Part shown: piece after piece, positions 18,447 through 27,791 of the stretch | How the letters are laid out: each line of letters opens with the position of its first letter | How positions within the stretch are numbered: the first letter of the stretch is position 1 | Notes under the pieces: generated by a model | The model's input: the letters and a program-made list of their open reading frames with translations, nothing else | What the model was told of the DNA's origin: nothing | Databases searched by the model: none | From: Planctomycetota bacterium | GTDB lineage: Bacteria; Planctomycetota; Phycisphaerae; Phycisphaerales; UBA1924 | DNA: 64,000 bases | Direction of reading: 5' to 3' | Assembly (NCBI GenBank): GCA_013285505.1 | Contig: CP053450.1 | Span: 1,162,796 to 1,226,795, forward strand | Made by a program: the position numbers and the translations under genes

Positions 18447-18821
18447 ATGATACTCTTCATATGTGCCGATCTTCTATGGGCGACGCGAATCAAGTCGACC
18501 GCGGAGTCGGTCGGCGTGGCCGCCAGGCCGGCCCGAACGCTCGAAATGCTCGAGGCCAGGCTCGCCGATTCGCCCGTCCACGCGCTGGTGGTCGATCTGG
18601 AAGCCGGCGATACGGGGCTGGGCCTGATCGAGCGGCTCCGGGGCCCGGAGGCCAGCGAGGCCGAGCGGGCCATCACGGTGCTCGCGTTCGGCCCCCACGT
18701 GATGACCGACTTGTTCGCACAGGCCAGAGCCGCGGGAGCCGACCGTGTGGTCGCCAGAGGGGGCTTTGCCGCCCAATTGCCGCAGATCCTCCGAACACTC
18801 GACGACGTCGCCGCACCCTGA
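18447..18821 (+). CDS. Small receiver-like protein, degenerate response regulator
   Basis: 124 residues without an output domain. The pattern resembles a CheY-like fold: VHALVVDLEAGDTGLGLIERL aligns with the usual beta3-aspartate-helix region, ITVLAFGPHV with beta4, and AGADRVVARGGFAAQLPQIL with the AGAxDYLxKPF region. The conserved lysine before the last helix is replaced by arginine and the acidic pair in beta1 is not clear, so it may not be phosphorylated. No kinase is adjacent. It is divergent from gdhA. The assignment is by pattern only. Confidence 0.6.
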   Translation: MILFICADLLWATRIKSTAESVGVAARPARTLEMLEARLADSPVHALVVDLEAGDTGLGLIERLRGPEASEAERAITVLAFGPHVMTDLFAQARAAGADRVVARGGFAAQLPQILRTLDDVAAP

Positions 18822-19007
18822 GCCCCATTCTGCATTCTCGCGGCGGGGGCTGGCGGGGCCTCGGGCATCCGGCTCTCATCGGCCGAATCGCGGCCGCGCT
18901 GCAGTGCCAGACTGGGCCCACGGCGTGCTCGCAGGGGCCGATGGCGACGCCGTCGGCGGCGGGGGCAGTTTGCCAGTGGTTTACTTGGGATTGAACCGTT
19001 CGCCCGA

Positions 19008-19668
19008 TCAGTCGCGCCCGGCGACGGGTGGCGATGCCGACCAGGCCCAGGGCCGCCATCGCGGCGCCGCTCGGCAGGGGCACGACGTTCATCGGCAGGT
19101 TCGCGCCGTTGACGCTGCTGTCCTCAAACTCGCGCAGCGCGTGGTCCCCGCCGACGCCCGGGCCGCGGCGGTCCCGGTTGCTCACGTCAAATCTCCGCAG
19201 CGAGTGCAGCCAGAAGCCAAACGAATCTGACGAGCCGGCGTCGGCCCCGTCGGGGTTGTAGCCGAGGATGTTCGCGGCCTCGACGCTGAGGGTGAGTCCG
19301 CCGAGGAGATCAGAGTTGGCCGCGGTGCCAACTCCGCTTCCATCACTCTCACCGCTGTGCGCAGGCTCCAACCTGACCGGTGTTGCGAATCGGCCCCCGA
19401 CTTGGCCCGTCCCACCTGTCGCAGCGGTCGAGAACCGCGCCATCTCGAAGCGGTAGCCACCAAACTGGAACCCCGGGTTGCCCGCGAGCGCGGCCTCGAA
19501 GAAGAGGCGATTCGTGACCGGATCGAACGCCGACCGGGCCGGCTCGTGCGTCCCGGACCAACCGGTGGCGGCGGTGTTGTTGCGGAATGAATACGTCGGT
19601 TCGGCGGAGGCAGAGCTTGCCGCCACACCCGCCGCGAGCGCAGCGATAGCCATCGTTCTCATGAACAT
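19008..19668 (-). CDS. PEP-CTERM-like secreted protein; stop codon displaced by a frameshift
   Basis: The ATG at 19666-19668 (MFMRTMAIAALAAGVAASSA, signal peptide) follows GGAGGAG. The mature part begins EPTYSFRNN and contains HSLRRFDVSNRDRRGPG; the sorting signal is VVPLPSGAAMAALGLVGIATRRR. The raw frame then runs on for about 110 residues to 18673, antisense to the plus-strand gene at 18447-18821, which is unlike any protein of this class. Removing one G from CCGGGCGCGAC at about 19014-19020 puts a TGA at 19008-19010 directly after RRRRD, giving a 219-residue protein. I therefore place the end at 19008. Function unknown. Confidence 0.78.
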
Positions 19669-19909
19669 CTCTCCTCCATAGCGGTCCGGGGCGAGGTGCC
19701 GAAAGCCGCACCACACCACAGTGAACCTAAAGCGCCGCGGGCCTGCCGCAAGGCATCGCGAGGGAGAAAGGCGACTTCTTCCCGATTGCGTGTGTTCTTG
19801 GACCATCCCGAGCGGACGGTCGGCCGCGGTCACAGCTTGGTTATCCAGCTCGGTTGCCCAGCGTGCCCACTCTCACACACCCGCCCGGCCGACGCCGTGT
19901 CGGTCGGGA

Positions 19910-21042
19910 CTACTCGTCCGCGTCGAGCGACTCCCGCCACTGGGCGTTGAGGTCCTCAAACCCCACGCCGAAACTGCTCTTGGTCGCCTCCTCCAGCGGC
20001 ACCCCCGAGGCGAGCGCACGCACCCACGCGTTGCGCGCTCCGGCCGAACCGCTCGGACACGTACCCGACGAAGTGGTGCCCCTGCAGATAGACGTGCCCG
20101 TGCAGGCTCGCCGGTGTCTCGCGGAAGTCGGCCATGTCGTCCCACGCGGCCAGCGAGTCGGTTTGGGCCCAGGCCCGGACCGCGGCGGTCATGCCCTGAC
20201 GGGCGCGGCTGCCCGAGTACTTCTCCGCCGCCAGCTCGGCCACGCCCTCGGCCACCCACCACGGGATGTGCAGCGCCGCCTCCTCGTGGTAGGTGAAGGT
20301 CGCGACGTGCCCGTACTCGTGGGAGAGCAGGACCCGGAGCTGCCGCTCGCCGCTGCCGCGGCTGGCCATGATCTTGATCGCCTCGCCCGGCTCGTTCCAG
20401 CCCCCGAGCGGGTCGGTGTAGCTGAGGTAGATCGACTGCTGCAGGTGCCGCATGTCGGTGTAGAGCTTCACGACCTGCGGGTGGTCGAGGTGCGTCTCAA
20501 ATCCCGCGTCCACGTGCTCGCGGATCTCCGGCATCATCTCGGTGATGCTCTCGGCGACCTCGCGCAGATCATCGGAGAGGAACAGCACGATGGTCTGGCC
20601 GTCGTCGGAGGCCAGGCTCGTCCACGCTTCGCCCGCGTAGCGCCACTCCCCCCCCGTCCGCTCGTGTGAAGCGTGCGGGAATCTCGATGGAGCGTTCCCG
20701 GGCATCGGGCAGCTTCCATGCAAAGCGGAGGTCGGCCTCGACAGCGGACGGATCGGCGGCGTCGGCGGATTCACGCGTTGCTACCGGTTCGCTCTGCAGC
20801 GTCAGCTCGAACATTTCGGGCGTGTGGTCGGCGAGGTCGGCCGCCCAGTTGGTCTGCTCGGTCGCCCACTCGGCGACGGTTGTGTCGATGCACGCGAGAT
20901 ACGCCTCGGTATCGCTCGCGAGGACGGCCGCCTCCATGCGGTCCAGCAGACCGTTCACACCGTCGTCATCGGGTGTCACCTGCGCCGCGAGGGTGGCGCT
21001 CGAGGCGAGGAGAAGTGCCAGCGAACAAAGAGATCTGTGCAT
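19910..21042 (-). CDS. Peptidase MA-like (HExxH) zinc metallohydrolase, exported, two frameshifts
   Basis: About 376 residues after correcting two shifts, one at the eight-C run 20649-20656 and one near 20036-20044. The signal peptide is MHRSLCSLALLLASSATLAA. The N-terminal half (to about residue 130) is a helical domain of unknown role. The second half carries the zinc motif LLSHEYGHVATF (HEYGH) followed by IPWWVAEGVAELAAEKY, where the glutamate of EGVAE is the expected third ligand; this arrangement is that of the peptidase MA/gluzincin-like family. After the second shift it ends FGVGFEDLNAQWRESLDADE. Start 21040-21042 is chosen for the signal peptide. Substrate unknown. Confidence 0.85.
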
Positions 21043-21091
21043 GCCCGGAGTGTATCGAGGTGCAGGATCCGCCCGGGTCCCCGCTTCAGTC

Positions 21092-21129
21092 CAAAAGAAA
21101 AGCGGGCACACGTTGCACGTGCGCCCGCT
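21092..21129 (-). terminator. Rho-independent terminator of the DEAD-box helicase gene
   Basis: A 13-base stem (21101-21113 with 21117-21129, one G-U pair) and a 3-base loop, followed on the minus strand by TTTCTTTTG (21092-21100). It starts 31 bases after the helicase stop codon. Confidence 0.85.
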
Positions 21130-21159
21130 CGAACGGTCAGATTGTCGCCGTGAGATCGG

Positions 21160-22664
21160 TTACGGCCGGCGCGAGCCGTAGCTGCTCGACCGGGTCTTGC
21201 GGCTGCGGGGCTTGGCTCCGCCCTGGCCGCCGCCACCGCCGCCGCCGTACCCGCCGCGGTCGTTCCCGCCGCCGGAGCGGCGCTTGGGCGGGCGGGGTGC
21301 CGCATTGCCGTGGTTGCTCTGCTGGCCACCGCGGGGTGTGCGGGGCTTCGACTCGACCTGGCGCTCGGGCTTGGGCAGCACGGGCAGGTCGGGCAGTTCC
21401 GTGGTCGCCGCGATCTTGGTCCCGGTCAGACGCTCGATCTGGCGGAGCAGGCTCCGCTCGTCCTTGTCGCAGAAGGCGATCGCCAGGCCGGTCGCCCCGG
21501 CGCGGCCGGTGCGGCCGATGCGGTGGACGTAGGCCTCGGGCTCGTTGGGCAGGTCGAAGTTGAAGACGTGGGAGACCGCGTCGATGTCGAGGCCGCGGGC
21601 GGCGACGTCGGTCGCGACCAGCACGCGGCACTTGCCGGCCCGGAAGCCGTCGAGGGCGCGCTGCCGCTGGTTCTGCGACTTGTTGCCGTGGATCGCGTCG
21701 GCGGCGATGCCGGCGCGGTTCAGGCGGTTGGCGACCTTGTCGGCCCCGTGCTTGGTGCGGGTGAAGACGAGGGTCTTCTCGATCGAGTGCTCGTCGATGA
21801 GGTGGTGGAGAAGCGCCTGCTTCTCCTGGCGACCGACCATGAAGACCGACTGCTCGATCTTGGGGGCGGCCGAGGCGACCGGCGTCACGGTCACGCGGAC
21901 GGGGTCCTTCAGCAGCGAGTCGGCCAGCGACTTGATCTCGCGGGGCATGGTCGCGCTGAAGAGCAGCGTCTGCCGCTCTTCGTGGATCTCCGACGCGATG
22001 CGGCGGATCGGGGCGATGAAGCCCATGTCCAGCATGCGGTCGGCCTCGTCGAGGATGAACACCTCGACCTCGCTCAGATCGACCACGCCCTGGTCGAGCA
22101 GATCGATCAGGCGGCCGGGGGTGGCGACGAGGATGTTGACGCCGCGACGCAGCGCGCCTTCTCCTGGTGGAACTGGCTCACGCCGCCGTAGATCGCCGTG
22201 TGGCGGAGGCGGGCGTGGCGGCCGTAGGTCGCGAAGCTGGCGGTGATCTGCCCGGCCAGTTCGCGCGTCGGGCAGAGCACCAGGGCGCGGGGGACATGGT
22301 GGCAACGGTCGTTGGCCACGCCCTCCTTGATGAGCTTGTCGAGCACGGGCAGGGCGAAGGCCGCGGTCTTGCCGGTGCCGGTCTGGGCACACCCGAGCAC
22401 ATCGCGCCCGGCCAGAGCCGGCGGGATCGCCTGGGCCTGGATCGGGGAGGGCGTCTCATAGCCCTCGTCCTGGATCGCCCGCAGCAGCTGCGGGGCCAGA
22501 TCGAGCGAGACGAAGTCGGTCGCGGGCTCACCCATCTCGAAAGGAGTGGAGGGGGTGTCGGGCGAGTGGTTGGCGTCCGGCGCGCGCTCGGGGCGGCTGG
22601 GCCGGTTGTTTTTGGGGGAGGACTTGCGGAAGGTACGTCGGAGGTTGTTCGGGTTACGGGACAA
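21160..22664 (-). CDS. DEAD-box ATP-dependent RNA helicase, one frameshift
   Basis: About 501 residues. The helicase core is complete: Q-motif region [12 protein letters not shown], Walker [25 protein letters not shown], Walker B DEAD ([13 protein letters not shown]), SAT, and C-terminal [10 protein letters not shown]. The tail is basic and glycine-rich ([13 protein letters not shown] then arginine/serine), an RNA-binding extension typical of RhlE-like proteins. The frame breaks near 22150-22160, where one G is missing before GGCGC ([12 protein letters not shown]). The first ATG before the core is 22533-22535, but in-frame codons upstream keep high GC in third position back to a TTG at 22662-22664 with GGAG 10 bases before it, so I use that. 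The same region also holds an out-of-frame 5-codon ORF (ATG to TAA) just upstream. Confidence 0.92.
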
Positions 22665-23181
22665 AGTGCATGGACTCCAATGACCGTCGCTGCGGAGGTG
22701 CAGCGAAGGCGCGTGTGTTGATTCGGGCGATTCCTGTGCCCTGCCTGTAGTTTGGCGAATGGGGCAAGAGCGGCCGAACTGGGTGGAGCGTCTTCGCGTG
22801 GGTCGGTGATTCGTCACCGGACGGAGAGGACGCTGCCGACAGATTCCCAGATGGTCCTCTCGGCACATTGAGGCGTGCGGGGTGAGAGGGCTGAGGCCAC
22901 CGGCTTGTGGGGGATACTAGGCGTGGTTTTCATCGGGCGAGCGGGGGGGCGGCGTGACCGGGAGTCGACAGGTGCCGGGAGATGGGCTTGACGGCATGCA
23001 GCACGCGAGTTGAGATAGGTATTTACTCGGGTATTCCGTAGTCGGCGGTGGTTGAGTCCAAAAGCAGAATCGAGCGCCCAGAATCTACCGAGCCTCAGGC
23101 GAGTGCCCCCGCATCGCTGGCGGCCAAGTCCATCGGGATTCCGGACGGTCCAGGTCCGGGACCAGTATCGTGCGGTGCGAT
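22665..23181. other. 517-base intergenic region, divergent
   Basis: The gap between the helicase start and the hypothetical gene at 23182. Its composition is more even than in the flanking genes. The open frames in it lack ribosome sites and have implausible, Arg/Ser/Pro-rich translations. A weak promoter-like pair TTGAGA then TATTCC, 16 bases apart, lies around 23010-23040 on the plus strand. Nothing else is supported. Confidence 0.3.
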
Positions 23182-23805
23182 ATGCCATTCAAGCTCTTCG
23201 AATTGTGCCGCACGAAAGCGCCGTGGGGCGACTACGGCAACATGCTCGTCCACGGCATGACGGGGTACCTCGGTCGCGACTCTCGTCGACGGCTCCAATT
23301 GCAGCGAACCGGTCCATTCGTGCCGCCTATCACCATGCCCGGCGTCGGGGTGGTTGTGGTATGCGATCGCGTGCGCGAGCGCCTGGGGTCCTCGGGGCTC
23401 ACCGGGCTCCAGTTTCGCGCGGACATCCTCAAGCAGGTCGTGGAGTTGGATTGGGAAGGGTGGGACCGTACCGCGTGCCTCCCGCGCCGCCTTCCGCCCG
23501 GAGGTGAACCAGAGAACTACTTCCTTCGTGGACGACACCGTCCCGAGTTGGCCAAGGGGATCGGCCCACTCTGGGAGGTCTACTCCGACAAGACCGTCGA
23601 ACTCGTCGAAGACGGGACCGAAACTTTGTGCGGGATGGAGTTTCCGCGGATGCTGCCGGACCGTGACACATGGCCGGTCCAGGACTTCTGCAGCGCTGGG
23701 CGGGGATCCCAACTGCTGGTGACCGGGAAAGCTCGGCGTGTTGTGGAACGCCTGAGTGGGGGAACGGTCACGGGCGTCGAGAGACCGTGGGCCAGCCGAT
23801 CATGA
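23182..23805 (+). CDS. Hypothetical protein, accessory region
   Basis: 207 residues from ATG 23182 (MPFKLFELCRTKAPWGDYGN); a GTG at 23170 is the alternative. There is no signal peptide or membrane segment, so it is cytoplasmic. It has a mixed alpha/beta look, with VGVVVVCDRVRERLGSSGL and ADILKQVVELDWEGWD in the middle and WEVYSDKTVELVEDG later. I do not recognise the family. The size, lone position and lower-GC setting resemble accessory genes such as immunity proteins, but nothing in the sequence proves that. The frame is intact, in contrast to many neighbours. Confidence 0.6.
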   Translation: MPFKLFELCRTKAPWGDYGNMLVHGMTGYLGRDSRRRLQLQRTGPFVPPITMPGVGVVVVCDRVRERLGSSGLTGLQFRADILKQVVELDWEGWDRTACLPRRLPPGGEPENYFLRGRHRPELAKGIGPLWEVYSDKTVELVEDGTETLCGMEFPRMLPDRDTWPVQDFCSAGRGSQLLVTGKARRVVERLSGGTVTGVERPWASRS

Positions 23806-23870
23806 GTTCCAGTCGTTTGCGACGGCGGGTGGCCCGAATGCCTGACTCTCGCATGTAAGCTGCACCACGC

Positions 23871-23933
23871 GTGCCATCACTCGCGGCCTCTTTGCTCTCC
23901 TTTTTCCTCCCTTGTTCTCCCCGCGCAGTGATG
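23871..23933 (+). repeat. Palindromic 63-base repeat, copy 1 (inverted relative to copy 2)
   Basis: The reverse complement of this 63-base unit matches 24175-24236 with 17 identical bases at one end (CATCACTGCGCGGGGAG) and 19 at the other (AGGCCGCGAGTGATGGCAC); the pyrimidine-rich middle differs. Each unit is itself an imperfect inverted repeat: CATCACTCGCGG at one end pairs with CCGCGCAGTGATG at the other, so each can fold into a stem of about 12 base pairs with a loop of about 35. Confidence 0.8.
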
Positions 23934-24174
23934 CTCTTCCACTCCCCGCGCGGTTGTCTCGCACCATGCCTCCCGAGCGAGACGAGCCGGACGCCTTTTT
24001 CCGACACTATTGCATGCGCCTGATTGAGCGGCCCGACAATCCTCGACAACTCGGTACACCGCAGACCGGTGAAAACACCCGAAGGCTGTGCGTGGACGTG
24101 TGTGCGGGCCTACCGGGGCGACCTCGAAGGGTTGGTGCCTCTTGATCGGGTGCTGTGAGCAATGGGGCAAACGG
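23934..24174. other. Spacer between the two inverted repeat copies
   Basis: 241 bases between the repeat copies. Short open frames exist on both strands, for example one reading MPPERDEPDAFFRHYC on the plus strand, but none has a ribosome site or a known feature. It may be a remnant of a lost gene. Confidence 0.3.
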
Positions 24175-24236
24175 CATCACTGCGCGGGGAGGGTTCGGAG
24201 GAGGAGAAGGAGGGCAAAGGCCGCGAGTGATGGCAC
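24175..24236 (-). repeat. Palindromic 62-base repeat, copy 2
   Basis: The second unit of the repeat described at 23871-23933, in the opposite orientation. It lies 58 bases beyond the stop of the minus-strand hypothetical gene at 24295, so it could also act as a 3' hairpin for that transcript. Confidence 0.8.
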
Positions 24237-24294
24237 CCACGGAGACGCGATTGCGGCTACTTGGGGATTCGGGCCACCCGCCGGAGTCGGCAGG

Positions 24295-24741
24295 TCATCC
24301 ACCCAGCAACCGCCGCCACCAGGGCCGGGGCTTCGGCGCCGGCTCGGCGAGTGCCGTGTCGCGGTAGCCCTTCCAGGTTGCAAAGGACCGGGCCGCGGCG
24401 GTCTCGTCGAAAAGACCCGTCTCGGAGCTTGGGTCCAGTGCGCGGCCGCCGAACGCGCCGACGATCGCACTCACCACAGGAACAACATCGGATCCGCCGC
24501 GAGCGCTGAGCATGACCGACTGGACGTGGTCGGCTGCGCCGATATCGATCTCGATCGATCCATGCTCGGTCTCGACGAGTGCGAATCCGTCGGCGTCGGG
24601 CGCGAACTCCCGACGATGCGAGCGGATTCTGGCGATCACCTCCGCCCGGGTACCGAGCGGATCGGGCTCGAAGTCGTCGGGGATGTCTCGGACCGACGAG
24701 ATCGCCGCGGGGAGTTGCTGGATGAAGATGTCCCACGACAT
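24295..24741 (-). CDS. Hypothetical protein (MSWDIF-type), accessory region
   Basis: 148 residues from ATG 24739-24741: MSWDIFIQQLPAAISSVRDI, followed by DDFEPDPLGTRAEVIARIR, an acidic GSIEIDIG stretch, and a proline/tryptophan tail ending KPRPWWRRLLGG. No signal peptide or membrane helix is present. Small proteins that begin MSWD-F-Q-LP occur widely as uncharacterised cytoplasmic proteins; I know no function for them. A longer frame up to 24861 has no ribosome site. Together with the 23182 gene and the repeats it forms a small accessory patch between the helicase and asnS. Confidence 0.65.
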   Translation of the reverse strand: MSWDIFIQQLPAAISSVRDIPDDFEPDPLGTRAEVIARIRSHRREFAPDADGFALVETEHGSIEIDIGAADHVQSVMLSARGGSDVVPVVSAIVGAFGGRALDPSSETGLFDETAAARSFATWKGYRDTALAEPAPKPRPWWRRLLGG

Positions 24742-24956
24742 GTGCAGAAGGGTACCCGGAACGCGAATCCCGCTCCCCTGAGCCACCCATAGCACACAAG
24801 GCGTCACCTGGACGAAGGTGCGACCCCGCGCTTGTTGCATTCCCCCGACCGCTTCAAGCAACTCCCGCAGCGGCAGTTCCGGTGGACCGTTTGGCCGGGA
24901 TGGATTCCCGCCCGGCCGCGTCTGTCACGAGGGTGATTCTGAGCGGGTGAGTCGGT

Positions 24957-26381
24957 TCAGAACTCCGCCTGCTTCGGCGCCCGCGGGAAGGGGATCACAT
25001 CCCGGATGTTCTGCATCCCCGTGCAGAACTGGATGAGACGCTCGAAGCCCAGGCCGAAGCCCGCGTGCGGGCAGGTGCCGTACTTTCGGAGGTCGCGGTA
25101 CCACCAGTAGTCGGGCTTGTGCAGCCCCATCTCGTCGATGCGGGCGTCGAGGACGTCGAGGCGTTCTTCGCGCTGGCTGCCGCCGATGAGTTCGCCCACG
25201 CCCGGCACCAGCACGTCCATCGCCGCGACGGTGTCTGCCGGGGCGTTGTCGGTGCCGGCGTCGTTGAGGCGCATGTAGAACGCCTTGATCTGCTTGGGGT
25301 AGTTGATCAGCACGACCGGCTGCTCGAAGTGCTTCTCGGTGAGGTAGCGCTCGTGCTCGCTCTGCAGGTCGCTGCCCCACTCGACGGGGTATTCGAACTT
25401 GGCCTTCTTGCTCGCCTCCTGCAGGATCTGCACCGCCTCGGTGTAGGGCAGGCGGCGGAAGGGCGAGTCCACCACGTGCCGCAGCCGGTCGAGCAGGCCC
25501 TTCTCGATCCGCTGGTCGAAGAAGTCCATGTCGTCCGGCCGCCGCTCGAGCAGGTCGGTGATGACATACTTGATGTACGCCTCGGCCAGGTCCGCATCAT
25601 CGGCCAGATCCGCAAACGCGATCTCCGGCTCGAGCATCCAGAACTCGGCCAGGTGGCGGCTGGTGTTCGAGTTCTCGGCGCGGAAGGTCGGGCCGAAGGT
25701 GTACACCCGGCTGAGCGCCTGGCAGTAGGTCTCGACGTTGAGCTGGCCCGACACGGTCAGGTGCGCCTCCTTGCCGAAGAAGTCCTCGGCAAAGTCCGGC
25801 CGGCCCTGGTCGTCACGCGGGCAGTTGGCCATGTCCAGCGTGCTGACGCGGAACATCTGCCCCGCCCCCTCGCAGTCGCTGGCGGTGATGATCGGCGTGT
25901 GGACGTAGTAGAAGTCTCGCTCGTCGAAGAAGCGGTGGGTGGCGCACGCCAGCGTGTGCCGCACGCGGGCGACGGCCCCGAAGGTGTTGGTCCGCACCCG
26001 CAGGTGGGCCTGCTCGCGGAGGTACTCAAACGTGTGCCGCTTCTGCGGCACCGGGTACGTGTCCGGGTCGTCCACCCAGCCGAGCACGCGGACGGCGGTC
26101 GCTTGGATCTCCAGCGACTGGCCCTTGCCCTTGCTCTCGACCAGCGTGCCGTCCACCTCGACCGCGCACCCCGTGGTGAGCCGGGTGATCTCCGACTCGT
26201 AGTTGGGCAGGTCGTTCTTGGCGACCGCCTGGATCGCGTCGTGGCAGGTGCCGTCGGCGACGGCCAGGAACGAGAGCCCCCCGTCGGCCTTGGAGTCACG
26301 CCGGGTGCGGATCCACCCCTTGATGGTGACAGAGGGGCCGGGGTCGGCGGCGAGGGCGTGCTTGACGGTGATCCAGGACAT
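24957..26381 (-). CDS. asnS: Asparagine--tRNA ligase
   Basis: 474 residues, intact, normal length. It charges tRNA-Asn. The N-terminal OB-fold anticodon domain covers about 1-110 ([20 protein letters not shown]). Class II motif 2 is visible as [20 protein letters not shown], and motif 3 as [12 protein letters not shown] near the C-terminus, ending [17 protein letters not shown]. The R[10 protein letters not shown] form of motif 2 is the AsnRS rather than AspRS type. ATG 26379-26381 begins [10 protein letters not shown]. Divergent from rlmN. Confidence 0.97.
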   Translation of the reverse strand: MSWITVKHALAADPGPSVTIKGWIRTRRDSKADGGLSFLAVADGTCHDAIQAVAKNDLPNYESEITRLTTGCAVEVDGTLVESKGKGQSLEIQATAVRVLGWVDDPDTYPVPQKRHTFEYLREQAHLRVRTNTFGAVARVRHTLACATHRFFDERDFYYVHTPIITASDCEGAGQMFRVSTLDMANCPRDDQGRPDFAEDFFGKEAHLTVSGQLNVETYCQALSRVYTFGPTFRAENSNTSRHLAEFWMLEPEIAFADLADDADLAEAYIKYVITDLLERRPDDMDFFDQRIEKGLLDRLRHVVDSPFRRLPYTEAVQILQEASKKAKFEYPVEWGSDLQSEHERYLTEKHFEQPVVLINYPKQIKAFYMRLNDAGTDNAPADTVAAMDVLVPGVGELIGGSQREERLDVLDARIDEMGLHKPDYWWYRDLRKYGTCPHAGFGLGFERLIQFCTGMQNIRDVIPFPRAPKQAEF

Positions 26382-26484
26382 ATCGCGTGCTCCGTGGTCT
26401 GGTGTCCCGATCCGGCGGACGATCGGGGGTGGATGGTAGGGATGCCTCGTCGAGGCGGTGCGCGGGCCCGACCTACCCTCGTGC

Positions 26485-27735
26485 GTGAGAGAACAGTCCC
26501 CACCCAACCACGCCGCCGGCCAGCCCGAGCCAGTCACGCTCGACCCGCTGGCGATGACCAGCGCCGAGTTTGTGCGCGCAGCCGGCGACCTCGGCGTCGC
26601 GGCCGACCCGGCCCGCCGGGCCTACCGGGCCTTCTTCCGCGAGGGCGACCGCCAGGCCCCGTTCCCCGGCAGGCTCGACGCCCTCTGCCGCGTGAGGTCG
26701 GAGGTCGCCCCGATCGTCAAAGAGCTGGAGGAGCAGACCCCCGAGGGCACGATCCGCAAGTTCGTTCAGCGGCTGCCCGGTTCGGTCGAGCCCTCGTCGG
26801 CCGCCAAGGCCAGCCTGCCCTACTTTGACATCGAGGCCGTGCAGATCCCCATGATCGGCCGTCGCGGCGTCAAGAGCCACACGCTCTGCGTCTCCAGCCA
26901 AGTCGGCTGCGCGATGGGGTGCGACTTCTGCGAGACCGCCCAGATGGGCCTCGTGCGTTCGCTGACCGCCGCCGAGATCGTCGGCCAGTGGTGGGCCTCG
27001 ACGCACGAACGCGGGGCGAGCGTCAAGAACATCGTCTTCATGGGCATGGGCGAGCCGCTCGACAACGTCGAGGCGGTGATCGAGGCGATCGGCATCCTGA
27101 CCGACCACAACGGCCCGTGCGTGCCCATGACCAACATCACCGTGAGCACCGTGGGCAAGGCCGCGGGGATGCGACGGCTGTGTGAGCAGATGGAGAAGCC
27201 CGGCTGGCGCAAGCTGGGCATCGCGATCAGCATCAACGCGCCCAACGACGAGGTGCGGTCCTCGATCATGCCGATCAACCGCGCGACGCCGATGGCCGAG
27301 CTGCGCGACCTGATCGCCTCGGTCCCCTACGTCGGCACGCACCGCAAGATCTGCTTCGGCTACGTCCTCATCCCCGGCGTCAACGATGCCAAGGAACACG
27401 CCGCCGAGCTGGCCGACTATCTCCGCCCCTTCACCGCCTCCGGCAGCGAGGACGGCAAGCATCGCGGCATGCTGAATCTGATCCCCTACAACCCCCGCCG
27501 CGACTCGCCCTGGCCGGCCCCCTACGAAGACGCCGTCGAGGAGTTTCTCGGCTGGGTGCGCGACGAGGGCGTGTTCGCCAAGCGCCGCCGGACCAAGGGC
27601 CGCGACTCGATGGCCGCGTGCGGCCAGTTGGGCACCGAGGAAGTCCGCAAACGCAAGTTCGTCGGCCTGCGGATCGACGGCGGGGACCCACCCCCAACGC
27701 AGACCGCCGGACACGCCTGCCACAAAGAGCCCTAA
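26485..27735 (+). CDS. rlmN: 23S rRNA (A2503-C2) methyltransferase, RlmN/Cfr family
   Basis: A radical-SAM methyltransferase of about 416 residues. The cluster-binding motif [14 protein letters not shown] gives the three cysteines spaced C-x3-C-x2-C. GMGEPLDN (SAM contact) and [10 protein letters not shown] follow. Near the C-terminus [11 protein letters not shown] carries the cysteine that forms the methyl-transfer thioester intermediate. The KRRRTKGRD segment is also conserved. The start is uncertain: GTG 26485 or ATG 26554 ([11 protein letters not shown]); the family core begins after both. RlmN also methylates A37 of some tRNAs in other bacteria. RlmN is more likely than Cfr because of its chromosomal housekeeping context. 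Confidence 0.93.
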   Translation: MREQSPPNHAAGQPEPVTLDPLAMTSAEFVRAAGDLGVAADPARRAYRAFFREGDRQAPFPGRLDALCRVRSEVAPIVKELEEQTPEGTIRKFVQRLPGSVEPSSAAKASLPYFDIEAVQIPMIGRRGVKSHTLCVSSQVGCAMGCDFCETAQMGLVRSLTAAEIVGQWWASTHERGASVKNIVFMGMGEPLDNVEAVIEAIGILTDHNGPCVPMTNITVSTVGKAAGMRRLCEQMEKPGWRKLGIAISINAPNDEVRSSIMPINRATPMAELRDLIASVPYVGTHRKICFGYVLIPGVNDAKEHAAELADYLRPFTASGSEDGKHRGMLNLIPYNPRRDSPWPAPYEDAVEEFLGWVRDEGVFAKRRRTKGRDSMAACGQLGTEEVRKRKFVGLRIDGGDPPPTQTAGHACHKEP

Positions 27736-27791
27736 GCGTCAGCGCCGGGCCCGCAGGCCTCTCCGGCTCTACACCCCGTTCGCCCCTGCCG

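Noticed and set aside
23912-24145. A 77-codon plus-strand ORF between the repeats
   Set aside because: It begins inside repeat copy 1, lacks a ribosome site and shows no protein features; treated as chance.
24088-24792. A 234-codon plus-strand frame across repeat copy 2 and the MSWDIF gene
   Set aside because: It is antisense to a better supported gene and crosses the repeat.
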